From Batkoa obscura (lineage: Eukaryota; Entomophthoromycota; Entomophthoromycetes; Entomophthorales; Batkoaceae), in the NCBI GenBank assembly GCA_030770535.1, contig JASVEC010000031.1, positions 62,001-126,000 on the forward strand: a stretch of 64,000 nt of DNA. Reading direction: 5' to 3'. Positions 1 to 9,399 of the stretch are shown one piece after another. The notes beneath the pieces were generated by a model, which did no database searches, was not told the origin of the DNA, and saw nothing but the letters and a program-made list of their open reading frames with translations. Each line of letters opens with the position of its first letter. The first letter of the stretch is position 1. The position numbers were made by a program, and so were the translations under genes.

Positions 1-2457
1 TAATTGTTCTAAGATGAGATTTAATCCTTATTTTTCGTTTATCTGTTCCACAAAATATTTGAGAGTCATATTGTTCATAAAAAGATTGATATTTTAATAA
101 AGAGCAATTATTATTATTATTGTTTTGGTTATTATTATCATTATCATTGTCATTACTATTTTGATTGTTATTATTATTTTGTTCATATTCTTTATCATGA
201 AATAAATTATCCGTTGATTTAACAGTAATTTGATTCAATTCATTTGAATTTGAATTTGAATTTGAATTTGAATTCGTTAATAAATTAGTTTTACTTAGTA
301 TTAAACTATTACTTATATCTTTGGTATTAAAATTAAGATAAGGAATTGGAAAAATAGATTTAGATTCCCCATGAATACCAATACTTTGTAAAGTAGGTAA
401 TTTACAACGAGGTATAAAGTTATTATTATTATTTAAAGATAAATTAGTATAATTATAATAACTAATTTCCACCCAATGAGGAATAGCAAAATAACTAAAT
501 TCCTTATTATTATCTAAATATTCATCTTCATCTAAAAATAGTAAATCTCGATTTTCTAATTTTAAATCATTTTGTCTTGTATCAAACAAATCTTGTCGAT
601 TTGATTTGCTATTATCTGTTCCAATACTCAATCGATCTAATTTAATGTTATTATTACTATTATTATTACTACTGTTATTATTAATATTGATATTAGTGGA
701 TGGTATTTTTGATTGAAATTGAAATAATGGAGTTATATGATAAGGTGGTTTAGATAGACAAACTAAATCTAATGATATTCCATTATCATTCATTCTTTCA
801 AATGTCATCCTTAATAATTTTTTATCTACTTGAAATAATCCATTATTAGGAGTAACTACCATTACACATAACCCAGTACGAATTAAATCCCTATCTACAT
901 AATGACGATCAAATCCATTTAATGCTAAGTTCAATGCTTCTAATAAATTCCCATTACCACTCTTTGAATTTTGACCAATAATATCAATTTTATTGTCATT
1001 TTGAACTTCCATTATATTTTTTAAATAGTACATAAATTCTAATTTAATTTGTTTAATTAAACTACTCCATTCATTTCGAGTTTCAAAATCTACTACTACT
1101 TTATAATAATCTTTAAAGTATTGACCACTCGATTCTAATTGTTCTGCATTAACTAATTCGGCTTGTTCAGCTGTATAAAACATACGATTAAATAAAATAA
1201 TACTAACTACATGATTAGTTCCTAATTTTTTCCAACGATCCATTAAATCAGGTAAAAAACCATCTAATATTTTTTCGGAATATAAAAAGCCGTCTTCTTC
1301 AAAATCGAACAGTTCCGAACTCATTTGAATAAATAGATAATATCTTGCTGATTCTGATCGAAAGATTAGTTTGGTATTTTTATCAATAAATCCACAACTA
1401 TATTCCTCTTCTGATATAATTATATTTTTAATTTGTACTCGAATACATCCTGCATACACTATTTTTTTTCCTACATGAACACTGCTATGTAATAAACTCA
1501 TTTTTAATCGCCACATATCATTTCGTCCTAAATATTGATCTTTAAATCCTATTTCAACGTAATCTGCTGTTACTTGTCCTTTTTCTACCTTTAAATTAAA
1601 AAGGTTGATAAATAATATTATTTAAATTCTTTTCTTTTAACTTTACCTTTTCAACAATGACACTAGTTCTATTTTTTAAAGCAAATGTATTAGCAATAGC
1701 ATTAGAAATCGATAATTGTAACAAAGGTTGTTTTGATAATATATTTTTATCTAATGAAGAAGCCATAATAATTAATTCATTATGAATCGTTTTCTCTTCT
1801 ATTTCATATCTTAATAAACAAGATTCTTTTTATAACTAATTATTAAAACTCACTATTTCCATTCCCTTTTGCATTAATGTTTTTACCATTACTTTTCTCT
1901 GGATGATAAATCCTAATTAAATCATTTGGTTGTATTGTTGGGAAATAATCTGGATTTAAAACCACTTCATTTTTACTAAATTTATCGTCATGAACCCATA
2001 AATTATAAGTAGGAATCTGCTCCTCTGTTCTTCTGCTTTTATCCTCTGATAACAATGGACTTGGAAACTTTACCTTTTTATCTGAATTATCTTTTTCCAT
2101 CAATGGCGAGTTAGGCACTGAAAGTTTGAGATTATTGCTACTGGTATTCTTTTGAAATGCTATTGGTGCCTGTTTTAAAGTGGTTCCATCTATAGATTTT
2201 CTATTTGATTTTGAAGATGCAGTGGAATTTCTTTGTATTGTACTTAATTTCATCGTATTTCTGGAAGCTGTGAAAGTGGAATCAATATCCTTTATTGATG
2301 AATCGGTTTCAGGTTCTGAATGGGAAACAAGAAATGGTTAGCTTTAAGATGTAAATTGAAAACGTACCAAGTTTTTAATTATCTTACCTTCTTTAATTAA
2401 ACCTAAAAATCCAGTACGAGAACTTGGTTTATTTGATTTATTAGAATTTGTACTCAT
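1..2457 (-). CDS. IML1: Iml1/DEPDC5, GATOR1 (SEACIT) subunit, 5' part
   Basis: Iml1 is the catalytic subunit of GATOR1/SEACIT, the GTPase-activating complex that turns off Gtr1/Rag GTPases and so restrains TORC1 at the vacuole. The visible N-terminal portion carries the family's signature stretches: YNLWVHDDKFSKNEVVLNPD, then VEIGFKDQYLGRNDMWRLK, then GNLLEALNLALNGFDRHYVD followed by RDLIRTGLCVMVVTPNNG and LDLVCLSKPPYHITPLFQ. Exon 1 (2388-2457) begins MSTNSNKSNK and splices to exon 2 at 2315; further introns lie near 1818-1845 and 1590-1650. The frame runs off the left edge, so the C-terminal half (DEP domain etc.) is outside the window. Low-complexity Asn/Ser insertions follow the conserved core. 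Family identity is secure; exon ends are read by eye. The second intron would be only about 28 nt long. Confidence 0.92.
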
Positions 2458-3265
2458 CCCTACTTATTCTTGTCTAAAAATTGAATTAATTCTTATATTA
2501 AGCCTAAATTTAATAATAATGAAATAAATACTCCAAATGATTAAATTTTTATCAAAAAAATAACTTTATTCATTTTCACTTACTATATTTGAAACCTTGG
2601 AATTTATTTATGAAGTAGCAAAATGTCAAAATTAAAGTTCAATTGTGCAATATTTAGGTAATAATTTAATAAACCTTTAGCCATAAATTTACTAAAGTTT
2701 AAAGGCTCTAGGCTTTAAAAAAGAAAAATCAGAAGTTAAGAGTAAAAAACCTTTTCTGTTTAACCCTTGCAAAATTTATTTATTTCTATAGTTAGAAAAA
2801 GTGCTAATCGAAAAAAACAATCAAGAAGCTTAAAAGTTTAGAAAATAACATGTGTATGGTAAATGCTAGTATTAGTATTAGTATTAGAGTTCGGGTTTAG
2901 CTCTTGATCAATTAAAACGGTTTAATCAACTTATGTTCACTTATTGTCTAAAACTTAATTCTTTACCAAAACGAATCAAAATTTGAAGAAAGTCCCTATC
3001 CTTCATGACTACCACCAAAAAAAGTAAACGAATAAATGGGGATGTATTTTTGCGTTTAAGAATTTTACTAACAAATTTTCCGCTTAAATAGCGTTTAAAA
3101 ATGGAAAAGTAATGAAGTAAAAAAACACTCCCAAATAATAGCTAAAATTCTATGAGAAATAGCACTTTTAAATTTTAGCGATAATAAAAAATCAATTATG
3201 AGTATGTTAAAAATAACAAATTTTATTCAGTTGTAGGAAAAGAAAATTGAACTCTTTGTAGTTAC
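2458..3265. other. Intergenic strip between IML1 and the secreted-protein trio
   Basis: No gene seen. It holds the IML1 upstream region, a short hexamer microsatellite (about 3.5 units of TAGTAT) at 2867-2887, one MITE copy (3038-3132) and the 3' flank of the first secreted-protein gene. Confidence 0.6.
3038..3132 (+). mobile_element. MITE copy 1 (forward)
   Basis: 95-bp member of the short inverted-repeat family of this window. It starts GGGGATGTATTTTTG and ends ACACTCCC, and is flanked by the direct repeat AAAT (3034-3037 and 3133-3136). Confidence 0.85.
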
Positions 3266-3805
3266 TTAATAGCCGATCCCACCAAATCCACGATACCCGC
3301 CGTATCCCCCTAACCCATGAAACATCCCACCACACGATTGACAGCCACCGTAACCATGGAATAAGCCCCCACATGATGGACAAGGAGGTTGTTCTTGCTC
3401 GCAAGGAGGCTGTTGTTCTTGTTCACAAGGAGGCTGTTGTTCTTGTTCACAAGGAGGCTGTTGTTCTTGTTCATAAGGAGGTTGTTGCTCTGGTTGTTGA
3501 TATTGAGCATTATCCCCTTTAACGTTAACATTTTGATTTACATAAATGTTTGGATTGGTGGATTGAGGACAGGGTTGTTGTTCTTGAGGACAGGGTTGTT
3601 GTTCTTGTGGACAGGGTTGTTGCTCTTGTGGACAAGGTTGTTCTCCTTGGCCGTAAGCCCCACCACCATAATTTACAGCACCAGATTGAACACTTGGATT
3701 AACATTACCAGCTAAGTTAATGTTATATGGTTGGTGGACATTATTTAAATAAGTACAGTTTACAAAGTAAACAATGGTTAAGGACAAAAACAGTTTGTTG
3801 AACAT
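3266..3805 (-). CDS. Secreted Gln/Pro/Cys-repeat protein, paralogue 1 of 3
   Basis: Intronless, 179 residues. A signal peptide (MFNKLFLSLTIVYFVNC) is followed by a short conserved segment (NxxQPYNINLAGN), a repeat block of EQQPCPQ units, a conserved spacer NIYVNQNVNVKG, a second repeat block of EQQPPCEQ units, and a tail with two cysteine pairs, CPSCGGLFHGYGGCQSC (C-x2-C-x9-C-x2-C), then Gly/Tyr-rich residues. Ends and spacer are shared with the genes at 4932 and 6929, so all three derive from tandem duplication. This copy lacks the CGGxPC motif after the signal region and has repeats on both sides of the spacer. I do not recognise the family. A wall, adhesive or cross-linked extracellular role is only an inference from the secretion signal, the repeats and the many cysteines. 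Confidence 0.85.
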   Translation of the reverse strand: MFNKLFLSLTIVYFVNCTYLNNVHQPYNINLAGNVNPSVQSGAVNYGGGAYGQGEQPCPQEQQPCPQEQQPCPQEQQPCPQSTNPNIYVNQNVNVKGDNAQYQQPEQQPPYEQEQQPPCEQEQQPPCEQEQQPPCEQEQPPCPSCGGLFHGYGGCQSCGGMFHGLGGYGGYRGFGGIGY

Positions 3806-3870
3806 TATTGTAGAATGTTTGTTAAGTATTAGAACACTTTTTTTAGTGAGGTTTTAAAGGATATGATGTG

Positions 3871-3882
3871 GTTTTTATATAT
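3871..3882 (-). promoter_or_regulatory. TATA box of secreted paralogue 1
   Basis: Read on the minus strand as ATATATAAAAAC about 70 nt before the ATG. It is followed by the element GTGTTCTAATACTTAACAA, which recurs in the other two paralogues. Confidence 0.65.
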
Positions 3883-4346
3883 TTTAGTTTGTTATATTCG
3901 AGCTTCTAAATTGTTTTCATTTATTGATTTTTGAATTAGTTTAAGTTTTTAATAATTTTATCATGTAGTTAATATTAACTTTATTCTATTTTATATTAAA
4001 ATTTATTAATTGAATTGATAAGTAATAAGTTTTAGTATGTTTTATACTTCAATCAATGAATTAAATATACTAAAATAGATACTTAGTAATTAAGTTAACT
4101 TTAAATTATTAACTATTTAAGATATGATCACAAATCCTATTTAAAAGTGATTAAATAAGTTAGTTTAGTTTAAATTTAAATTTTAATATTTCGATATTTA
4201 TTAATATCAATTGAATCACTCAAATTTTATAGAAACCTTATTAAAAGTTCAAAATTATTATGTAGCATAAAAGTATGAATATAATTTTAAATATTATTTC
4301 TACATATAGAAGCAGAAGTCTCTGTTTCAGAGTTTGTAAAAAATAT

Positions 4347-4442
4347 GGGAGTGTTTTTAATTTCATTACTTTTTCCATTTTTTAAGCACTATTTAAGCGG
4401 AAAATTTGTTAGTAAAATTCTTGAACACAAAAATACATCCCC
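4347..4442 (-). mobile_element. MITE copy 2 (reverse)
   Basis: 96-bp copy in reverse orientation, from GGGAGTGTTTTTAATTTC to ACATCCCC, flanked by ATAT on both sides (4343-4346, 4443-4446). Confidence 0.88.
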
Positions 4443-4931
4443 ATATAGTAAATAATCAATTGTAGAATACATAGAGTCATTGATGAGGTATTTTATTATT
4501 GAGATTTATTAAATGTTGATTTGTCTTGTCGATTTAAAAGTATTATAAAATGAGTACTTATTAAAGCTTAAATCTGTATGTGTAGCAAAAAAGAAGTACC
4601 TAAATTATAAAAATATATTTAAATTTTATAATAGTATTAATAAATAATAAAAAAGATTTAGACACTTTAAGTTATCCTTAAACAAAATTTTATTGGAAAT
4701 TATTAATATAAGGGACCTTTTAAGTATAGAAAAAAGATTTTGAGAAGAGCATTTGTGGTTTATTTTTGTCTTTTTTAAAGATAATAATCGAATGTTAAGC
4801 AACACAAATAGAATACTAGATAAAAAGATAATAGAATATTAACCCCAAACAACATAAAAATAGTTATAAAATATTTTATTTTATTTTTATCGATCAAGAC
4901 AAAAAGTTTCTCTTACACTTCTTATCAATTT

Positions 4932-5690
4932 TTAAAAACCATAACCACCTCGTAATCCAGCAATACCTTGAAACATAGCATCAACTGCTCCACATGATTG
5001 ACATCCACCATAACCATGCATCATATTACCGCATGACGCGCAAGGTGTTTGAATTGGCTCTTGTACTTGGTCGTAGATTGGAGTTGGTTGATCCTGTTCA
5101 ACTTCAGTTTTATTATCTTCGACGTTGACGTTTTGATTTACATAAATGTTTGGGCTGGGCTGAGCGGTTTGTGTGCATGGCTGTGGTTGTGGTTCAGGTT
5201 GAGGACATGGTTGAGGCTGTGGTTCAGGTTGAGGACATGGTTGTGGTTGTGGTTCAGGTTGAGGACATGGTTGTGGTTGTGGTTGTGGCTCAGGTTGAGG
5301 ACATGGTTGAGGACATGGTTGTGGTTGTGGTTCAGGTTGAGGACATGGTTGTGGTTGTGGTTCAGGTTGAGGACATGGTTGAGGCTGTGGTTCAGGTTGA
5401 GGACATGGTTGTGGTTGTGGTTCAGGTTGAGGACATGGTTGTGGTTGTGGTTGTGGCTCAGGTTGAGGACATGGTTGAGGTTGGGGTTGAGGGTAAGTTT
5501 GGGGCTCAGGTTGAGGCTGGGATTGAGCTATTTGGTTACAAGGTATACCTCCGCAAGTAGCAGCTCCAGATTGAAAACCAGGTCCAAAGTTACCAGACAA
5601 ACTGATGTTATTTGGTTGATTGATATCAAATAAACGGGCAGAGTTTACAAGGTAAGCAATAGTTAAGGATAAGAATAGTTTGTTAAACAT
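4932..5690 (-). CDS. Secreted Pro/Gln/Glu/Cys-repeat protein, paralogue 2 of 3
   Basis: Intronless, 252 residues. Signal peptide MFNKLFLSLTIAYLVNSA, then FDINQPNNISLSGN, a CGGIPCNQ motif, and a long central block made of about nine tandem units of CPQPEPQPQP (with PQ insertions). The conserved spacer NIYVNQNVNVEDNK and the tail CASCGNMMHGYGGCQSC (C-x2-C-x9-C-x2-C) follow. Cysteines recur once per 10-12 residues in the repeat, a pattern suited to disulfide or other cross-links. The DNA unit is about 30 bp, giving a GT-rich minisatellite in an otherwise AT-rich region, and copy number probably varies between strains. The repeat also opens long frames on the opposite strand (poly-Leu/Trp or poly-Val), which I take as artefacts. 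Family unrecognised; extracellular location inferred from the signal peptide. Confidence 0.87.
   Translation of the reverse strand: MFNKLFLSLTIAYLVNSARLFDINQPNNISLSGNFGPGFQSGAATCGGIPCNQIAQSQPQPEPQTYPQPQPQPCPQPEPQPQPQPCPQPEPQPQPCPQPEPQPQPCPQPEPQPQPCPQPEPQPQPCPQPCPQPEPQPQPQPCPQPEPQPQPCPQPEPQPQPCPQPEPQPQPCTQTAQPSPNIYVNQNVNVEDNKTEVEQDQPTPIYDQVQEPIQTPCASCGNMMHGYGGCQSCGAVDAMFQGIAGLRGGYGF
5175..5510 (+). repeat. GT-rich minisatellite coding for CPQPEPQPQ units
   Basis: Imperfect tandem array of about 30-bp units (GGTTGTGGTTCAGGTTGAGG plus ACATGG on the plus strand) lying inside paralogue 2. The plus (template) strand is strongly G/T-biased, with closely spaced GG doublets. Confidence 0.85.
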
Positions 5691-6928
5691 TTTGGAGGTG
5701 GTATTGTTTAGTATTCAAAATACTTTTTTTTAGTAATTTATTGTTTGTTGAGGTTCGGTTTATATAGCTTTTCCTTGTATGTGTTTATCATAGCAAATGT
5801 TTTATTTGATATTTTCTGTGTTGATTACTTATATTATCAGTAATTTTATCACTAAATTTGTATTAACTTATATTAATTTTTTGTAGTGAAATTTACTATA
5901 TAAATCGATAATTAGTATTGATAATTAGTATTTTTAATTTCTTTCTATTTTAATTTAATAAGATATATATTATTTATTATATATATTTTATTAAGTTGAT
6001 TTTGAAATATTAATTGTATGAAATTTCATCACAAATTATATTAATAGTGGTCCAATAAAGTATCTAATTATCGTAATGATCTGAAATGAATTGAATCAAT
6101 TGATTTTTTTTTAAAACTTTAAAGCTATTCGTAAACAAAATAAACTATAACAAAAACATATACTACATAAAAACTCAAGTATAATTTTCATTTTAGACAT
6201 AAATCTTATATAGAGGGCTTTTTTCTAGTCAAAGTACTCTGTTCCTCTATATAAATAGTTGATATATGAATATACATACTGATAAGATATTTTTAATATA
6301 AAACTAAGATCAAAATAAGTTTCTGAGAATATTTCAAGATGGCTGCTTTTATTCTGAAACTTTGAACTCTTGTAGACAAGTGTTTTATTGTATTAAAATA
6401 AATCTATACGAATAAAAGGAGAGGGAAATCATAAAGTACCTATTTTGTAAAACTAAAGTTATATACATAGCTAGAAATGTACTGTTACTATAATAAAGAT
6501 AAACATGGCCTAATGTTTCAATAACATATAGTAGACAAAAATCAAACATCCAGTTAATTGTTCATGCAAACAAAGTACTAAAAATAGTCGATGTTTGAGC
6601 CTTTGAATATTACTCAAAGCTTTAAAATTTTTATAAGCTTTGTTTACACTTTTTTTTAACATTAAAAGATTTTGCTTTTATCATACTTTTAACAACTCTA
6701 ATTATAAAACTCTCAAGACAAACAAACCTTGCCACAGTTGTTTCTTTATTCCTAATTTCATTCCTGTCTTATTTCTCATAGTTCTCACTTATCATTAATA
6801 GCCAAAACCAATAAAAGCATTTTACATCTAATTTTACAAAAATTAAAAAAGACAAATCGTTTAAAATATAGTCAATTTATTCAGGTATATCATATAGTAA
6901 AATAACCACCTAATCTTCCTATCATCAT
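5691..6928. other. Intergenic strip between secreted paralogues 2 and 3
   Basis: Promoter of paralogue 2 at the left, then about 1.1 kb of AT-rich sequence in which I see no gene, MITE or RNA. Confidence 0.55.
5757..5766 (-). promoter_or_regulatory. TATA box of secreted paralogue 2
   Basis: Minus-strand TATATAAACC about 70 nt before the ATG. The downstream element near 5705-5735 (AAGTATTTTGAATACTAAAC) corresponds to the motif of paralogues 1 and 3. Confidence 0.65.
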
Positions 6929-7684
6929 TTAGAATCCTCCACGAGTTCTTTTAAATCCAGCAATACCTTGGAACATAGCATTAACTGCACCGCATGATTG
7001 ACATCCGCCGTAACCATGCATCATATTACCACATGATGCACAAGGTGCTTGAACTTGTTGTTGTCCTTGATCATAAATTGGGGTTGGCTGTTTTTGTTCG
7101 ACTTCAGCTTTACTGCCTTTAACGTTGACATTCTGGGTTAAGTAAATGTTTGGACTGGGCTGAGCGACTTGTTGTGGGCATGGTTGTGGTTGTGGTTGTG
7201 GTTCAGGTTGTGGTTGTGGTTCAGGTTGAGGTTGTGGTTCAGGTTGAGGTTGTGGTTGTGGTTCAGGTTGTGGGCATGGCTGAGGTTGAGGTTGTGGCTC
7301 AGGTTGTGGTTGAGGTTGTGGCTCAGGTTGAGGTTGTGGGCATGGCTGAGGTTGAGGTTGAGGTTGTGGTTCAGGTTGAGGTTGAGGTTGTGGTTCAGGT
7401 TGAGGTTGAGGTTGGGGTTCAGGTTGAGGTTGTGGTTCAGGTTGTGGGCATGGTTGAGGTTGAGGTTGAGGTTGAGGTTGGGGTTGTGGCTCAGGTTGAG
7501 GTTGACCGCATGGTTGAACTACTTGATTACAAGGCACACCTCCGCAAGTAGTAGCGCCAGATTGAGTGTCGGCAAGGTTAAATCTACCAGACAAACTAAT
7601 GTTGTTTGGCTGATTGATGGTAAATAAGTGAGCAGAGTTTACAAGGTAAGCAACAGTCAAAGATAAAAGCACTTTATTGAACAT
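6929..7684 (-). CDS. Secreted Pro/Gln/Glu/Cys-repeat protein, paralogue 3 of 3
   Basis: Intronless, 251 residues. Signal peptide MFNKVLLSLTVAYLVNSA, then FTINQPNNISLSGR, a CGGVPCNQ motif and a long PQPQPEPQ block in which cysteines (PCPQ) are sparser than in paralogue 2. The spacer NIYLTQNVNVKGSKAEVEQ and the tail CASCGNMMHGYGGCQSC follow. Ends are close to paralogue 2 while the repeat block differs in unit order, the usual result of slippage or unequal exchange after gene duplication. Same strand and similar spacing as the other two. Function unknown; a secreted structural or adhesive protein is the simplest reading but is not shown by sequence. Confidence 0.87.
   Translation of the reverse strand: MFNKVLLSLTVAYLVNSAHLFTINQPNNISLSGRFNLADTQSGATTCGGVPCNQVVQPCGQPQPEPQPQPQPQPQPQPCPQPEPQPQPEPQPQPQPEPQPQPQPEPQPQPQPQPCPQPQPEPQPQPQPEPQPQPQPCPQPEPQPQPQPEPQPQPEPQPQPEPQPQPQPCPQQVAQPSPNIYLTQNVNVKGSKAEVEQKQPTPIYDQGQQQVQAPCASCGNMMHGYGGCQSCGAVNAMFQGIAGFKRTRGGF
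7180..7505 (+). repeat. GT-rich minisatellite coding for PQPQPEPQ units
   Basis: Imperfect 6- to 24-bp units of GGTTGTGGTTCAGGTTGAGG type inside paralogue 3, with the same strand bias as the array in paralogue 2. Confidence 0.82.
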
Positions 7685-8401
7685 TTTGGAAGATAGTATT
7701 GTTAAGTATTTAGAACACCTTTTTTATAATTTGTTGGAGGTTAATATTGGGTTTTTATAGTCTCTCCTTTGTGTGTGTTCATGTTGGTGAGCTGTTTTTA
7801 GTTATTGTCTATCATATTACTTATCTATACTATCAGTAATTTTATCAGTAATTTTATGTTATCGATATTATTTTTGTAATAGCTAATATTAAATGGATTA
7901 ATAACTTGTCATTTTTAATTTATTTCATGTTTAAATTAATATAGTGAACATAAGAAATACTATAGACATTGTATTAAAATTTATTTTTCAATATGGACTG
8001 TTTAAGAGTTTATCATAAATTGAGTTCACTTAATCAAACAAATTAAATTTATATGACATTTAATTATTTTTAAGTTATTAAATCAATTAAATCACCTTTT
8101 TTATGTAAACTTTAATAAAGTTATCTCAAAAATTAGTCATAACTATTTAACAAAATTGTACATAGGCTATAAAGCTAAAATAAACTAACTTAATATAATC
8201 ATACATAGATTATAAAACTAAAATAAACTAATTTAATATTTTAGAAGCTATTTTCATATTAATAAAGGTATATTTAGATATGATTAAAGGATAGAGCATA
8301 TCGGTTTCACTTTTAGTGTTAACTAAAGTGCAAAATTTAAAAAAAGATAGTATAACGTAAACTCATAAACACTAGTTTAACTGTCAATCATTTATTAATG
8401 A
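7685..8401. other. Intergenic strip between secreted paralogue 3 and ML gene 1
   Basis: Promoter of paralogue 3, then AT-rich sequence with a short imperfect direct repeat (CATAGATTATAAAACTAAAATAAACTAA type, near 8160-8240). No gene seen. Confidence 0.5.
7751..7760 (-). promoter_or_regulatory. TATA box of secreted paralogue 3
   Basis: Minus-strand CTATAAAAAC about 70 nt before the ATG, followed by GTGTTCTAAATACTTAACAA as in paralogue 1. Confidence 0.65.
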
Positions 8402-8911
8402 CTAAAGAATAACTTTGAACTTCAAATGGCTAGCTTGCTTCTTATTAGGTAGAGTAACAACTCCATCAACGACATATCTCCCACTTGGTATATTAGCTGG
8501 TACTTCAACCACTTTAATAATTACATTATCGCCTTTTTGAATTGGACATTTAGTACTACCCTCCTCAATCTCTTTACAAAAATCGTAATCCTTTTCTATC
8601 ACAGTAATGAGACCAAGCTTAGCAATGACATGTGCTTTTGTACCTTCGATGATCTGCTGTTGAGCAGTACCAGTGATTGTAACTGTGACATTTTGGCCCC
8701 GTTCTGGTAGACGTGGGAATAAAGCTACTTTGCTAACTAAGAAAGCATCGCTCGGGGAACCACAGTCGTATACGGTGTCATCAGTGATTGGGCGACAAGA
8801 AGCGGAGCTAGAAAATGTTTGGAGGTCAGAAAGAGAATCTGAATTTGAGACAATAAGCCCAGAGGCACTAGTAGCAAGGGCCATAAAGATAAAGGTTTGA
8901 GTAAATTGCAT
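8402..8911 (-). CDS. Secreted ML-domain (NPC2-like) lipid-binding protein 1
   Basis: 169 residues, intronless. The start is the ATG at 8911 (MQFTQTFIFMALATSASG, a signal peptide). A longer frame upstream would need a TTG start, and the paralogue at 16841-17350 starts at the equivalent ATG and has exactly the same length. The mature part begins near CRPITDDTVYDCG and holds VTITGTAQQ, AKLGLITVIEKDYDFC, KCPIQKGD and a final Val/Ile-rich strand. This is the layout of the MD-2-related lipid-recognition fold found in fungal phosphatidylglycerol/phosphatidylinositol transfer proteins and NPC2. Four cysteines in the mature part can form the two expected disulfides. It probably binds sterol or phospholipid in the secretory pathway, vacuole or outside the cell; the ligand cannot be told from sequence. 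Confidence 0.88.
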   Translation of the reverse strand: MQFTQTFIFMALATSASGLIVSNSDSLSDLQTFSSSASCRPITDDTVYDCGSPSDAFLVSKVALFPRLPERGQNVTVTITGTAQQQIIEGTKAHVIAKLGLITVIEKDYDFCKEIEEGSTKCPIQKGDNVIIKVVEVPANIPSGRYVVDGVVTLPNKKQASHLKFKVIL

Positions 8912-8977
8912 CTTTACAATTGAATTCAAGTGTAAATTAAACTACAAATATTTGATAATAATAAAAGCTATATTTTA

Positions 8978-8988
8978 GCTTTATATAC
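8978..8988 (-). promoter_or_regulatory. TATA box of ML gene 1
   Basis: Minus-strand GTATATAAAGC about 70 nt before the ATG. The same box sits at the same distance in ML gene 2. Confidence 0.65.
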
Positions 8989-9061
8989 TTTCTTTTTCAT
9001 TACCATAGTTTACTATTTTGATATAGAATTTCTATTAAATAGCTTTGATAGACTATAATAA

Positions 9062-9110
9062 TTTTTAGTTTTAAGGTTGGTGCCACCGAAAATAGAACCA
9101 TCATACTTAT
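9062..9110 (-). promoter_or_regulatory. Upstream block conserved between the two ML genes
   Basis: TTTTTAGTTTTAAGG...GCCACCGAAAATAGAACCA matches TTTTTAGTTTGGAGCCACAAAAATAGAACTA at 17519-17549, both about 150-200 bp before the ATG. It may be a regulatory site or just surviving duplication homology. Confidence 0.5.
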
Positions 9111-9393
9111 GTTTAGTAATCGTATTTCTATGATATTTTCAATGTAGATGAACATTTTAATCTTTAATTTGTTATCAATATTAAAAAGGTCAATTGTGTA
9201 AATGACAGTTGATTGTTTATTGAAAGCTTATTTATCAATAAAAGTGTTTTTAATTTTAATTTTGGTTTTAGTTATTTATTTATCTCTTTTTTAAACGTAA
9301 TGGATAGCGGCTTAATACTTTACTACTTTATTATATTTGACTATTTCTTCTTAGTCTTTTTATAAAACTAGACATAAACAGCTCAGTTTTTAG

Positions 9394-9399
9394 CACGTG
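9394..9399. promoter_or_regulatory. CACGTG box, 483 bp upstream of ML gene 1
   Basis: TTTTTAGCACGTGTAA here and TTTTAACACGTGTAA at 17824-17838 lie at nearly the same distance (483 and 480 bp) from the two ML start codons. CACGTG is the core of bHLH (Cbf1/Pho4/E-box) sites. Confidence 0.45.

Larger units (their letters stand above)
3806..4931. other. Intergenic strip between secreted paralogues 1 and 2
   Basis: Holds the promoter of paralogue 1, one reverse MITE (4347-4442) and the 3' flank of paralogue 2. Very AT-rich; nothing else recognised. Confidence 0.6.

Noticed and set aside
5049-5633. Long plus-strand open frames rich in Leu/Trp/Arg or Val opposite the repeat-protein genes (also 7150-7627 and 3389-3715)
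   Set aside because: They are the antisense of the CPQPEPQ and EQQPC repeats; the real genes are on the minus strand, with signal peptides, conserved ends and TATA boxes.
9062-9120. Possible small RNA or leader shared by the two ML genes
   Set aside because: The conserved block is too short and shows no stem; it is better read as promoter homology.
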